Source: Verrucomicrobiota bacterium (lineage in GTDB: Bacteria; Verrucomicrobiota; Verrucomicrobiia; Opitutales; Intestinicryptomonadaceae). Taken from it: 10,550 nt of DNA. This document shows, piece after piece, positions 1 to 5,313 of the stretch. The notes under the pieces were generated by a model. It had not been told where the DNA came from and made no database searches. It saw nothing but the letters and a program-made list of their open reading frames with translations. The stretch's first letter is position 1; every line of letters begins with the position of its first letter. The stretch spans positions 1 through 10,550 of the forward strand of contig QALA01000043.1 of the NCBI GenBank assembly GCA_003343565.1, written 5' to 3'. The translations under genes and the position numbers were made by a program.

Positions 1-140
1 TCTTTATCACAAGATGCGCAAGCATCTTAGATCCAACGGAACGTTGGCGCCCAAAAAGGGCGGCGTTCTTTGCCACAAGATGCGTAAGCATCTTAGATCC
101 AACGGAACGTCGGCGTCTTAAATTCAACGGAACGTTGGTG
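1..140. repeat. Hairpin-rich repeat array abutting the 3' end of tRNA-Leu
   Basis: Two copies of a unit of about 49 bases lie at 1-49 and 67-115 (45 of 49 positions match; the core at 8-49 and 74-115 differs at only two bases). A partial third copy at 116-140 matches the second half of the unit with three differences. Each full copy holds two hairpins. The first is AAGATGC/GCATCTT with a four-base loop (11-28 and 77-94). The second is CCAACG-GAA-CGTTGG (33-47 and 99-113). The spacer after copy 1 forms a third hairpin, CGCCC-AAAAA-GGGCG (48-62). The partial copy overlaps the encoded CCA end of the tRNA. The array may extend left of the window. No ORF is evident here. The function is unknown. 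It resembles palindromic intergenic repeats of the REP/BIME kind only in general form. Confidence 0.75.
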
Positions 141-222
141 CTCGAGGGGGGACTCGAACCCCCATGCCAGCGAAGGCACATGAACCTGAATCATGCGTGT
201 CTACCAATTTCACCACTCGAGC
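136..222 (-). tRNA. tRNA-Leu, anticodon CAG
   Basis: Read on the minus strand, the acceptor arms GCTCGAG and CTCGAGC pair perfectly. The T arm is GGGGG-TTCGAGT-CCCCC. The anticodon stem CATGA/TCATG encloses the seven-base loop TTCAGGT, giving anticodon CAG, which reads the leucine codon CUG. The long variable arm TGCC-TTCGCT-GGCA is typical of a class II tRNA, and the D-arm sequence (TGGTGAAATTGGTAGACAC) is typical of tRNA-Leu. The discriminator base is A. The terminal CCA (136-138 on the plus strand as TGG) is encoded. It lies downstream of fabF on the same strand but beyond a strong terminator, so it probably has its own promoter; I could not identify one with confidence. Confidence 0.97.
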
Positions 223-305
223 GCGGAAAAATTAGGAAAGACAGTGTCCGGTTTATCCAAAATTGCAATATTATTATTTGATTTTAGGAGCATTTTTTAT
301 TGCGC

Positions 306-334
306 AAAAAAAGAGCCCCCGCGCTTGGAGGCTC
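306..334 (-). terminator. Intrinsic terminator of fabF
   Basis: As minus-strand RNA, GAGCCUCC (327-334) pairs with GGGGGCUC (313-320) over eight base pairs, including one U-G wobble, around a six-base loop. A run of seven U (plus-strand A at 306-312) follows. The wobble pairs only in minus-strand RNA, so the terminator serves fabF. It lies about 40 bases after the fabF stop. Confidence 0.88.
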
Positions 335-373
335 CTAAGTCGTTTTGCAACCAACTAATTGGAACTTTTAAGG

Positions 374-1621
374 CTAACCCTTGAATTTTTTGAAAAGAAG
401 AGCTCCGTTGTGTCCGCCGAATCCCAAGTTTGTGCTTATGGCCACGTTTATGTCGGCCTCGCGGGCGACATTGGGAACGTAATCCAAATCGCAATCCGGG
501 TCCGGGTGCTCGTAGTTTACCGTCGGAGCGACGACGCCTTCTTGGATTGTCTTTGCGCATACGGCGGCTTCAACCGCTCCGGCCGCTCCCAGAAGATGTC
601 CCGTCATGCCCTTCGTTGAACTGACCATCAGCTTGTCGGCCGTCGAACCGAATACCTTTCTGATTGCGGCGGTCTCGAACTTGTCGTTGTACGGGGTGGA
701 AGTTCCGTGGGCGTTGATGTAGTCCACTTCTTCCGGCGAGACGCCCGCGTCGGACATCACGCGCTCCAGGCAGTGGGAGAGTCCGCGGCCCTCGACGTCG
801 GGACTCGTTATATGGTATGCGTCGCACGTGGCTCCGTATCCGGATATTTCGCAATAGATCTTTGCGCCGCGCGCCTTTGCGTGTTCGTACCTCTCAAGCG
901 CGATAATTCCGGCTCCCTCTCCCATGACGAATCCGCAGCGGTCGGCGTCGAACGGGCGCGAGGAGTGAATCGGGTCGTCGTTGAAATTTGTGGCCATGGC
1001 CTTCATCGCGCAAAAGCCCGCGAAGGCCAGCGGAGTGACGGCGGCTTCGCTTCCGCCGGCAAGTATGATGTCTTCGCGGCCGCTTTGCAGGTGGAGAAGA
1101 GCCTCTCCTATCGCATGCGTACCTGTTGCGCATGCGCTGACTACGCTGAAGTTCACCCCTCTGGCTCCAAGCGCGATGGCGACTACCCCCGACGACATGT
1201 TTGAAAGCAAATTCGGAATCATGAAGGGCGAGACCCTTCGCGGCCCCCTCTCAAAAAATGCGTGGGACTGCTTTTCTATGGTGTCCATGCCGCCCACGCC
1301 GGAACCTATCAAAACGCCCATGCGGTCGCGGTCGATTTTGTCCATATCTATGCCGGCGTCCTCAATGGCGAGCTTCGCGGCGGCCACGGCAAAGTGCGTG
1401 TATCTGTCGCTGCGCTTGGCCTCTTTGGGGTCCATGTACAGTTCGGGATTGAAGTTGCGGCATTCGGCGGCTATTTGGCAGTTGAGTTGGGAGGCGTCGA
1501 ACAGGGATACCTTTGATATGCCTATCTTGGAATTTTTAAGCGAGTCCCAAAATATTTCCACGCCGTCGCCGAACGGCGAGACGACGCCGAGACCCGTCAC
1601 CACTATTTTTTCTCTCGACAT
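374..1621 (-). CDS. fabF: Beta-ketoacyl-ACP synthase II (KAS II)
   Basis: This cytoplasmic enzyme of type II fatty-acid synthesis condenses malonyl-ACP with an acyl-ACP to lengthen the chain by two carbons. The 415-residue product has the usual FabF length and starts with the typical strand VVTGLGVVSPFG. The thiolase-fold active site is complete: nucleophile Cys164 in SACATGTHAIG, His305 in NAHGTSTP, Lys337 and His342 in STKGMTGHLLGAAG, and the gating Phe401 in NLGFGGHNG. The ATG start is preceded by AAGGA about nine bases upstream. acpP, its substrate carrier, lies just upstream on the same strand, but a terminator stands between them. fabF therefore needs readthrough or a promoter in 1622-1742. 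KAS II rather than KAS I is chosen from the LGFGGHN and SRPFDADR signatures and the pairing with acpP. No anomalies were seen. Confidence 0.96.
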   Translation of the reverse strand: MSREKIVVTGLGVVSPFGDGVEIFWDSLKNSKIGISKVSLFDASQLNCQIAAECRNFNPELYMDPKEAKRSDRYTHFAVAAAKLAIEDAGIDMDKIDRDRMGVLIGSGVGGMDTIEKQSHAFFERGPRRVSPFMIPNLLSNMSSGVVAIALGARGVNFSVVSACATGTHAIGEALLHLQSGREDIILAGGSEAAVTPLAFAGFCAMKAMATNFNDDPIHSSRPFDADRCGFVMGEGAGIIALERYEHAKARGAKIYCEISGYGATCDAYHITSPDVEGRGLSHCLERVMSDAGVSPEEVDYINAHGTSTPYNDKFETAAIRKVFGSTADKLMVSSTKGMTGHLLGAAGAVEAAVCAKTIQEGVVAPTVNYEHPDPDCDLDYVPNVAREADINVAISTNLGFGGHNGALLFKKFKG

Positions 1622-1692
1622 TGCTGAATATCCTTTTTTGTAGCCTTTGCCCGCGAAAAAAACGGGCGGAATGGGCGGATTAATGTGTCTTT

Positions 1693-1733
1693 GCTATGGT
1701 CGCTTTCGGGGGAAGTCCCCGATTTGGCATAGC
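1693..1733 (-). promoter_or_regulatory. Two-part hairpin in the acpP-fabF spacer
   Basis: GCTATG (1693-1698) is complementary to CATAGC (1728-1733). Inside it, TCGGGG (1706-1711) pairs with CCCCGA (1717-1722) around a five-base loop, leaving an unpaired internal loop on both sides. The element lies between the acpP terminator and the fabF start, in the likely fabF leader or promoter region. It could be an operator, an attenuator or a folded leader; nothing in the sequence decides between these. A smaller stem, GCCCG/CGGGC, follows at 1649-1667. Confidence 0.4.
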
Positions 1734-1742
1734 GTTTGTGCT

Positions 1743-1780
1743 AAAAAAAACAACCCGAATGCCGAGGCTTGCGGGTTGTT
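1743..1780 (-). terminator. Intrinsic terminator of acpP
   Basis: AACAACCCG (1749-1757) and CGGGTTGTT (1772-1780) form a nine-base-pair stem with a 14-base loop. In minus-strand RNA it is followed by a run of eight U (plus-strand A at 1743-1750, the last two shared with the stem). It begins about 22 bases after the acpP stop. It should separate acpP expression from fabF and allow carrier protein to be made in excess. Confidence 0.87.
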
Positions 1781-1802
1781 GCTAAAATCATTGTGCCGAA
1801 TC

Positions 1803-2060
1803 TTACGCGTTGTCGGACTTGGCCTTGATGTAGTCGATAACCTTGCCTACCGTCGTGAGCTTTTCGGCATCGGATTCGGGAATTTCCTGGCCTCCCATCT
1901 GATCCTTGAACTCTTCTTCGAAAGCCATAATAAGCTCAACCGTGTCGAGTGAATCGGCCCCGAGGTCATCTATGAAGCTGGCGTCGGGGGTGATTTGCCC
2001 TTCCTGTACATTGAGCTGTTTTACTATGATTTCTTTTACTCTTTGTTCTATGTCTGACAT
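1803..2060 (-). CDS. acpP: Acyl carrier protein
   Basis: This small acidic cytoplasmic carrier holds growing acyl chains on a 4'-phosphopantetheine arm for type II fatty-acid synthesis. The 85-residue product has the normal ACP length and the four-helix pattern. The attachment motif is DDLGADSLDTVELI, with Ser37 as the modified residue. The start MSDIEQRVKEII is chosen over an in-frame ATG 32 codons upstream for two reasons: it matches where ACPs begin, and AGGAG lies seven bases before it (2068-2072). The extra upstream codons would add a basic stretch not seen in this family. FabF, which uses AcpP-bound substrates, is next on the same strand. Confidence 0.96.
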   Translation of the reverse strand: MSDIEQRVKEIIVKQLNVQEGQITPDASFIDDLGADSLDTVELIMAFEEEFKDQMGGQEIPESDAEKLTTVGKVIDYIKAKSDNA

Positions 2061-2094
2061 TAGCTTACTCCTGTCTGAGGGTTTATACAATCCG

Positions 2095-2125
2095 TTTATA
2101 GTCCAGATTTCGTGTCGGTTGTAAA
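2095..2125 (-). promoter_or_regulatory. Possible acpP promoter
   Basis: On the minus strand, TTTACA (2120-2125) and TATAAA (2095-2100) resemble sigma70 -35 and -10 elements. The 19-base spacer is longer than ideal. A shifted -10, ACTATA, would give 17. A second TATAAA lies at 2082-2087. The position, 35 bases before the acpP start, is suitable. This is a weak call. Confidence 0.3.
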
Positions 2126-2368
2126 GCTTTTTTTGTCCCGCTTTTGCCGTTTTCATCTAAATTAACTTTAATATCATAGTTTAAAAGTTTTTATAAAAAA
2201 ATTAAAAAAGAAAGTTGACATTCTTGTTTTTTTGTCGATTTATTTGATGTAATAAAATCAAGAAGCCTAACTATAAAGCTGTTATAAGTACTTAATCGCT
2301 TTATTTTTTGTGCCCTTGGAAATAACAATGTATTAACCTTTAATACTCTAATAATAGAAAGAAGAAAT

Positions 2369-2569
2369 ATGGCGCGTAAAAAAGGCTCAGGAAAAATGAT
2401 AGGCATGACTCAAATCTCCATCAGCCTTCCGCAATCGCTGGTTGAGCAGATTGACAGAATGGCCGAGATTGACAACAGGAATCGCTCTAATTTCATAGCG
2501 AATACGCTGCAGAATATGGCGAAAGAGTTTTCGTCCGTCATTGCGGAGCCCAAAAAGAAGATTAAGTAG
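2369..2569 (+). CDS. Ribbon-helix-helix DNA-binding protein
   Basis: The 66-residue basic protein carries the Arc/MetJ/CopG-type pattern. A short strand TQISISLP (14-21) with alternating polar residues would insert in the DNA groove. Helix A (about 22-34) follows, then a turn at DNRNRS, then helix B (about 40-53). Such proteins act as dimers on operator DNA and either regulate genes or serve as antitoxins. No toxin gene adjoins it, so a stand-alone regulator is more likely. The start is uncertain: ATG at 2369 has only a weak purine-rich GAAAGAAG upstream, while codon 10 (2396) follows AGGA closely. The first start is kept because it gives a basic N-terminal arm (ARKKGSGK) common in this fold. 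It is divergent from acpP and has its own terminator. Its target is unknown. Confidence 0.82.
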   Translation: MARKKGSGKMIGMTQISISLPQSLVEQIDRMAEIDNRNRSNFIANTLQNMAKEFSSVIAEPKKKIK

Positions 2570-2596
2570 CGTTTCAATTCTGTATAGACAGATTTT

Positions 2597-2624
2597 ACGG
2601 GTCCGAAAACGGACCCGTTTTTTT
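2597..2624 (+). terminator. Intrinsic terminator of the ribbon-helix-helix gene
   Basis: ACGGGTCCG (2597-2605) pairs perfectly with CGGACCCGT (2610-2618) around an AAAA loop, and a run of T extends to 2624. It starts about 28 bases after the stop codon. Confidence 0.93.
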
Positions 2625-3278
2625 GTGCGTGCGGAGTTTTTTTAAGCAGGATTTTAAAATGCGGACGCATTGCGCCTTTAAGTCGCACCTCCTGCCGGAA
2701 TTTGAAATAAATGGATATCCTTTCGCGCTTTTTGCGAAATCGGCGCGCCGGGCGGAAATTTTCTCAAACGTTCAAAGGCGCAAAGGCGCACGTTTTTGCC
2801 GGGCGCGGTATTTGGCATTGTGCGCGTTAAAAAGCGGAATCGGGCATGCGAGGCGGCGGGAGCGTATCAGCGGCGATGGCGATAAGAAAATTGTCTTTTG
2901 CGCGGGGAATAGCGGGCTTCGGCGCACACATGGAGCATATGCAAGAGGGAGCGAATGCCAAGACGGGAGGCTATATTATATATATTAGAGCGGTAATTGT
3001 ATTCGCCGCCGTGGAAGGCTCGCCCGCGCGCGGGTGAAAGAAGGTGCGCGAGACGCGGCATCGGATTGAGCTTCAAATTGTTTGCGTCAGATTGCGCTTC
3101 AAATTGTTTTGTGCGCAAAATATTTCAAAAATTTTTTGGCGCGTTTGAAGAAGCGCTTTGCGGATTGGTTTTTTTCTAATCTGCCAACCGTTTCGTCCTG
3201 TTGCGCAATGCCGCCGAAGGCGTGCGCAATGGGGATTTTATTCTTGAAAATGACTTGCGCAAATCGGAAACTGGAACG
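2625..3278. other. 650-base gap with no supported gene
   Basis: I see no convincing coding sequence in this stretch. The best short frame (plus, 2846-3037) has no clear ribosome binding site and no recognisable domain. Visible structure includes the 12-base palindrome CCCGCGCGCGGG at 3023-3034 and an AT run around 2973-2988. A 26-base tandem repeat lies at 3064-3110 (listed separately). A hairpin at 3201-3229 has outer arms TTGCGCA/TGCGCAA and inner arms CGCC/GGCG around a GAA loop, and lies some 50 bases before the HIT gene. The hairpin may belong to the HIT leader. No promoter could be fixed with confidence. Confidence 0.5.
3064..3110. repeat. 26-base tandem repeat, two copies
   Basis: GATTG[A/C]GCTTCAAATTGTTT occurs at 3064-3083 and again at 3090-3109 with a single mismatch, giving a period of 26 bases. 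It lies in the long gap upstream of the HIT gene. The function is unknown; recent slippage duplication is the simplest explanation. Confidence 0.75.
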
Positions 3279-3617
3279 ATGAAAACGATTTTTGAGAAAA
3301 TTCTCGACGGGGAAATTCCCTCGGAAAAAGTTTACGAGGACGATGTGTGCGCGGCCGTGCGCGACATTAACCCTCAGGCTCCCGTTCACGTGCTCCTGTT
3401 TCCGCGAAAGCCGATAGCTTCCGTCGATGCGATTGCCCGCGACGATTCGGAAATCGTGGCGCATCTGATGTTGACCGTGCCGAAAATCGCAAAAAGTCAG
3501 GGATTGGAAGACGGATATAGGGTCGTGATAAACAACGGCGCGTTGGCAGGCCAGACCATAGAGCATCTGCATTTGCACATACTCGGCGGCAAGAGATTGG
3601 GTTGGCCTCCGTGCTGA
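3279..3617 (+). CDS. hinT: HIT-family nucleotide phosphoramidase/hydrolase (Hint type)
   Basis: This 112-residue protein is a histidine-triad hydrolase. The Hint branch splits purine nucleoside phosphoramidates and aminoacyl-AMPs in the cytoplasm as a dimer. The N-terminus (TIFEKILDGEIPSEKVYEDD) and the C-terminal EHLHLHILGG-KRLGWPP are typical of that branch. The triad is His96-x-His98-x-His100, with His98 expected to be the nucleophile. Asn85/Asn86 sit in the usual INNG position. The C-terminus ending just after WPP matches the normal family end, so the gene is complete even though the ORF looks short. ATG 3279 is preferred over an in-frame ATG at 3201 because the family starts here; GGAA elements precede it at 3266 and 3273, a modest ribosome binding site. 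It is a single-gene unit with a structured 3'UTR and a terminator. Confidence 0.93.
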   Translation: MKTIFEKILDGEIPSEKVYEDDVCAAVRDINPQAPVHVLLFPRKPIASVDAIARDDSEIVAHLMLTVPKIAKSQGLEDGYRVVINNGALAGQTIEHLHLHILGGKRLGWPPC

Positions 3618-3649
3618 CCGAAGCGGGTCCAAACTAAATGTCGGGCAAG

Positions 3650-3729
3650 CGCCGCTCAACTGCCGGCATGTGTTGGTCTCCGGCATTTAAAGCGGAGTTT
3701 GGGGCGGGGGACGCCTTGCTTGAGCGGCG
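3650..3729 (+). other. Branched RNA fold in the 3'UTR of the HIT gene
   Basis: CGCCGCTCAA (3650-3659) is exactly complementary to TTGAGCGGCG (3720-3729). Between them lie two further stems: TGCCGG/CCGGCA (3661-3666 with 3680-3685) and GGCG/CGCC (3703-3706 with 3712-3715). Together they can form a three-way junction. Its closing arm overlaps the 5' arm of the following terminator by two bases. This arrangement is seen in 3'UTR-derived small RNAs and in terminator-linked regulatory RNAs. No known riboswitch class was recognised, and no gene follows on the same strand for over 1.5 kb. Confidence 0.4.
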
Positions 3730-3760
3730 GCGGAGCATCTTGATTGGCTCCGCCGTTTTT
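3728..3760 (+). terminator. Intrinsic terminator of the HIT transcript
   Basis: CGGCGGAGC (3728-3736) pairs perfectly with GCTCCGCCG (3747-3755) around a ten-base loop, followed directly by TTTTT. It is GC-rich and strong, about 110 bases after the HIT stop. Confidence 0.9.
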
Positions 3761-4269
3761 GCGTGCAAAGTCAGTGTTTGCAACCTTCAGAGGCGACCAG
3801 ATTCAAAGGTGTCTCAATTTCCCCTCTTTTTTGAGCACGCTTGGCTTGGGGGCGGCCTATGTTGAAATCGGCCGTTGCGAGTTTGTCGCGGGCGGGCGTC
3901 GTGAATCTTGTATGGACTCTGCTGACGCGAGCGTATGGGAGCATATCCAATTAGACGCGAAAGGCGGTATGAACCTATACGGGGTCTGCGGCAGTTAGTT
4001 GGAATTTGCGCGCTTGTGCGGTGCGCGCATAGGCGAAGTTCGCAGTACAAGGTTTTGTCGCGAAAACGCGAAAATGCCGGATACAAAAATTGCGCGCGCA
4101 AAAAAATTGTGCGCGGTATCCGTTCGGTCAGTGTCTCCCGTCAGGCGTTTGCGTTTGGGAAATCGCGCAACACTCGTTCCGACTCTTGCGAGCAATCGAA
4201 ATCGATTCTTCCGAATGCGCGCCTTTTGAATGCGCGCCCCTTTGTTTTCGGTTTGGGCCCTTTGTTAAA
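3761..4269. other. 500-base gap with no supported gene
   Basis: Reading frames here are short, lack ribosome binding sites and show no recognisable motif on either strand. A run of two plus-strand frames separated by one TAG at 3996 is composition-driven at best. There are GCGCGC-rich stretches around 4091-4116. A 15-base near-tandem repeat GAATGCGCGCC lies at 4213 and 4228, shortly after the stop of the minus-strand outer-membrane gene. I found no convincing intrinsic terminator for that gene: the palindrome GGGCCC near 4255 has no U run. Confidence 0.5.
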
Positions 4270-5193
4270 TTAGAATATATATCCTATGCCGCAGGAGCCC
4301 CAGACCATTTGGTCCGGCCCCATGTCCACGCCGCCTTGACCCACTTTTCCCTTGCCGTCGTTGTGGCACGCCCAGCCGACGCCGATGAACGTGCGCCAGC
4401 TTTTCTTAAAGACGTAAACGAGATTTACCTCCGCCTGAATGTAGCCGTAATCGTTGCTCCAGTAGTGTCCGTCTATTTTCTGGTGTCCGGAGAATCTGTT
4501 GGCCTTGACGTATCCGAAGGTCAGCTGCGATTCGAGCGAAAGGCCCTTTATTTTGGTGAGTTCGTACAGGCTCACGCGGGGTGCGAATCCGGCGAGAAAT
4601 TTTTTCGAGTCGTACGTCGGATCGTAGTCGAAATAGGCGAACGGCGACAGCCAGAGGAAGTCTCCGATAAATCCGACATATACGTCTCCGTGCCAAGTGT
4701 CGCCTCCGTAGCCGGCAATTCCGGGTCCCATCACTTTTTTTGTGGTGTATATGACGCTTCCGCCGAGGTCGATATCAAGGTATTTTATAATATTGTATTT
4801 CCACCCTCCGTAGAAGCATGCCTGCTGCGCGTATTTTGAGGGATTGACCGGCGCGAAGTATGAGAGGTCCATGTATCCCTCGCCCCCGAAGAACAGGCTG
4901 CGGTCCTGGAAGGAGGCCACGAGCGTTTCGCCGCCGACCTTCCTTCCCTCCAAGACTCCGGTGCTGTAAAATTCGATTTGAAGCATTGTGGATCTCTCGG
5001 CGTCAAGCCCGAATATTACCCTTTCGTCGAACGAGGTGAAGGAGTCCCACGTCTGCGTGTTCGGCTCGTACCACGGGGCGTCTTGCGGGGGCGTCGTTCC
5101 AAATTCCTGTGCGGCGCCGAAGCCGTTTATCCGGGCCGAAAGGGAAACGGCGGCGAGCGTTGATGCAAAAATGCAGGCCAGTGTCTTTTTCAT
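4270..5193 (-). CDS. Putative outer-membrane beta-barrel protein
   Basis: The 307-residue product starts with a signal peptide, MKKTLACIFASTLAAVSLSA, likely cut after SLSA. It continues with many aromatic-rich alternating segments typical of membrane beta-strands (for example DVYVGFIGDFLWLSPFAYF and AEVNLVYVFKK). It ends in GIGYIF: a C-terminal Phe is the usual barrel-assembly signal. The size suits a small porin-like or structural barrel. The general look recalls TorF-type putative porins, but I cannot name the family. ATG 5193 is chosen because it starts the signal peptide; the open frame continues upstream to 5514, but that part overlaps purL and is not secretory. No good Shine-Dalgarno is visible. 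It is divergent from purL, with 120 bases between starts. Confidence 0.82.
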   Translation of the reverse strand: MKKTLACIFASTLAAVSLSARINGFGAAQEFGTTPPQDAPWYEPNTQTWDSFTSFDERVIFGLDAERSTMLQIEFYSTGVLEGRKVGGETLVASFQDRSLFFGGEGYMDLSYFAPVNPSKYAQQACFYGGWKYNIIKYLDIDLGGSVIYTTKKVMGPGIAGYGGDTWHGDVYVGFIGDFLWLSPFAYFDYDPTYDSKKFLAGFAPRVSLYELTKIKGLSLESQLTFGYVKANRFSGHQKIDGHYWSNDYGYIQAEVNLVYVFKKSWRTFIGVGWACHNDGKGKVGQGGVDMGPDQMVWGSCGIGYIF

Positions 5194-5249
5194 GCGGCAG
5201 AATATTTCAGATAACGCGGCCTTTGGAAAGGATTTTTTTCCCTTTTCGG

Positions 5250-5277
5250 TTGACCGCGGCGGGCGCGTCCATAAAAT
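5250..5277 (+). promoter_or_regulatory. Likely purL promoter
   Basis: TTGACC (5250-5255) and TAAAAT (5272-5277) match sigma70-type -35 and -10 boxes with a 16-base spacer. This predicts a start of transcription near 5284 and a leader of about 30 bases. There is no room for a purine riboswitch between this promoter and the GTG start. Confidence 0.6.
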
Positions 5278-5313
5278 CCGCCGAACAATTAAAACAGAGT
5301 CGGAGATTAAAAG

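Noticed and set aside
1..140. CRISPR array
   Set aside because: Only two and a half units are seen, the spacer is short and itself part of a hairpin, the units are double hairpins, and no cas genes are in view.
136..222. Phage or island insertion at the tRNA-Leu
   Set aside because: No integrase gene or clean duplicated tRNA end beyond a few bases is visible within the window; the repeats alone do not show insertion.
981..1643. Plus-strand 220-codon frame antisense to fabF
   Set aside because: It is a shadow of fabF, which has a complete active site, start, ribosome binding site and terminator on the other strand.
2061..2156. Longer acpP starting 32 codons upstream
   Set aside because: Family length and the AGGAG at 2068-2072 support the start at 2060.
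2846..3037. Small 63-codon plus-strand gene
   Set aside because: There is no close ribosome binding site, no recognisable domain, and it ends in low-complexity GC-rich DNA.
3201..3617. HIT gene truncated at its C-terminus
   Set aside because: Hint-type proteins normally end just after the WPP motif, as here.
3099..3686. Minus-strand 195-codon frame over the HIT gene
   Set aside because: It is antisense to a clearly recognised HIT protein and has no motif of its own.
4273..4839. Plus-strand frame antisense to the outer-membrane protein
   Set aside because: The minus-strand product has a signal peptide and barrel features; the antisense frame has none.
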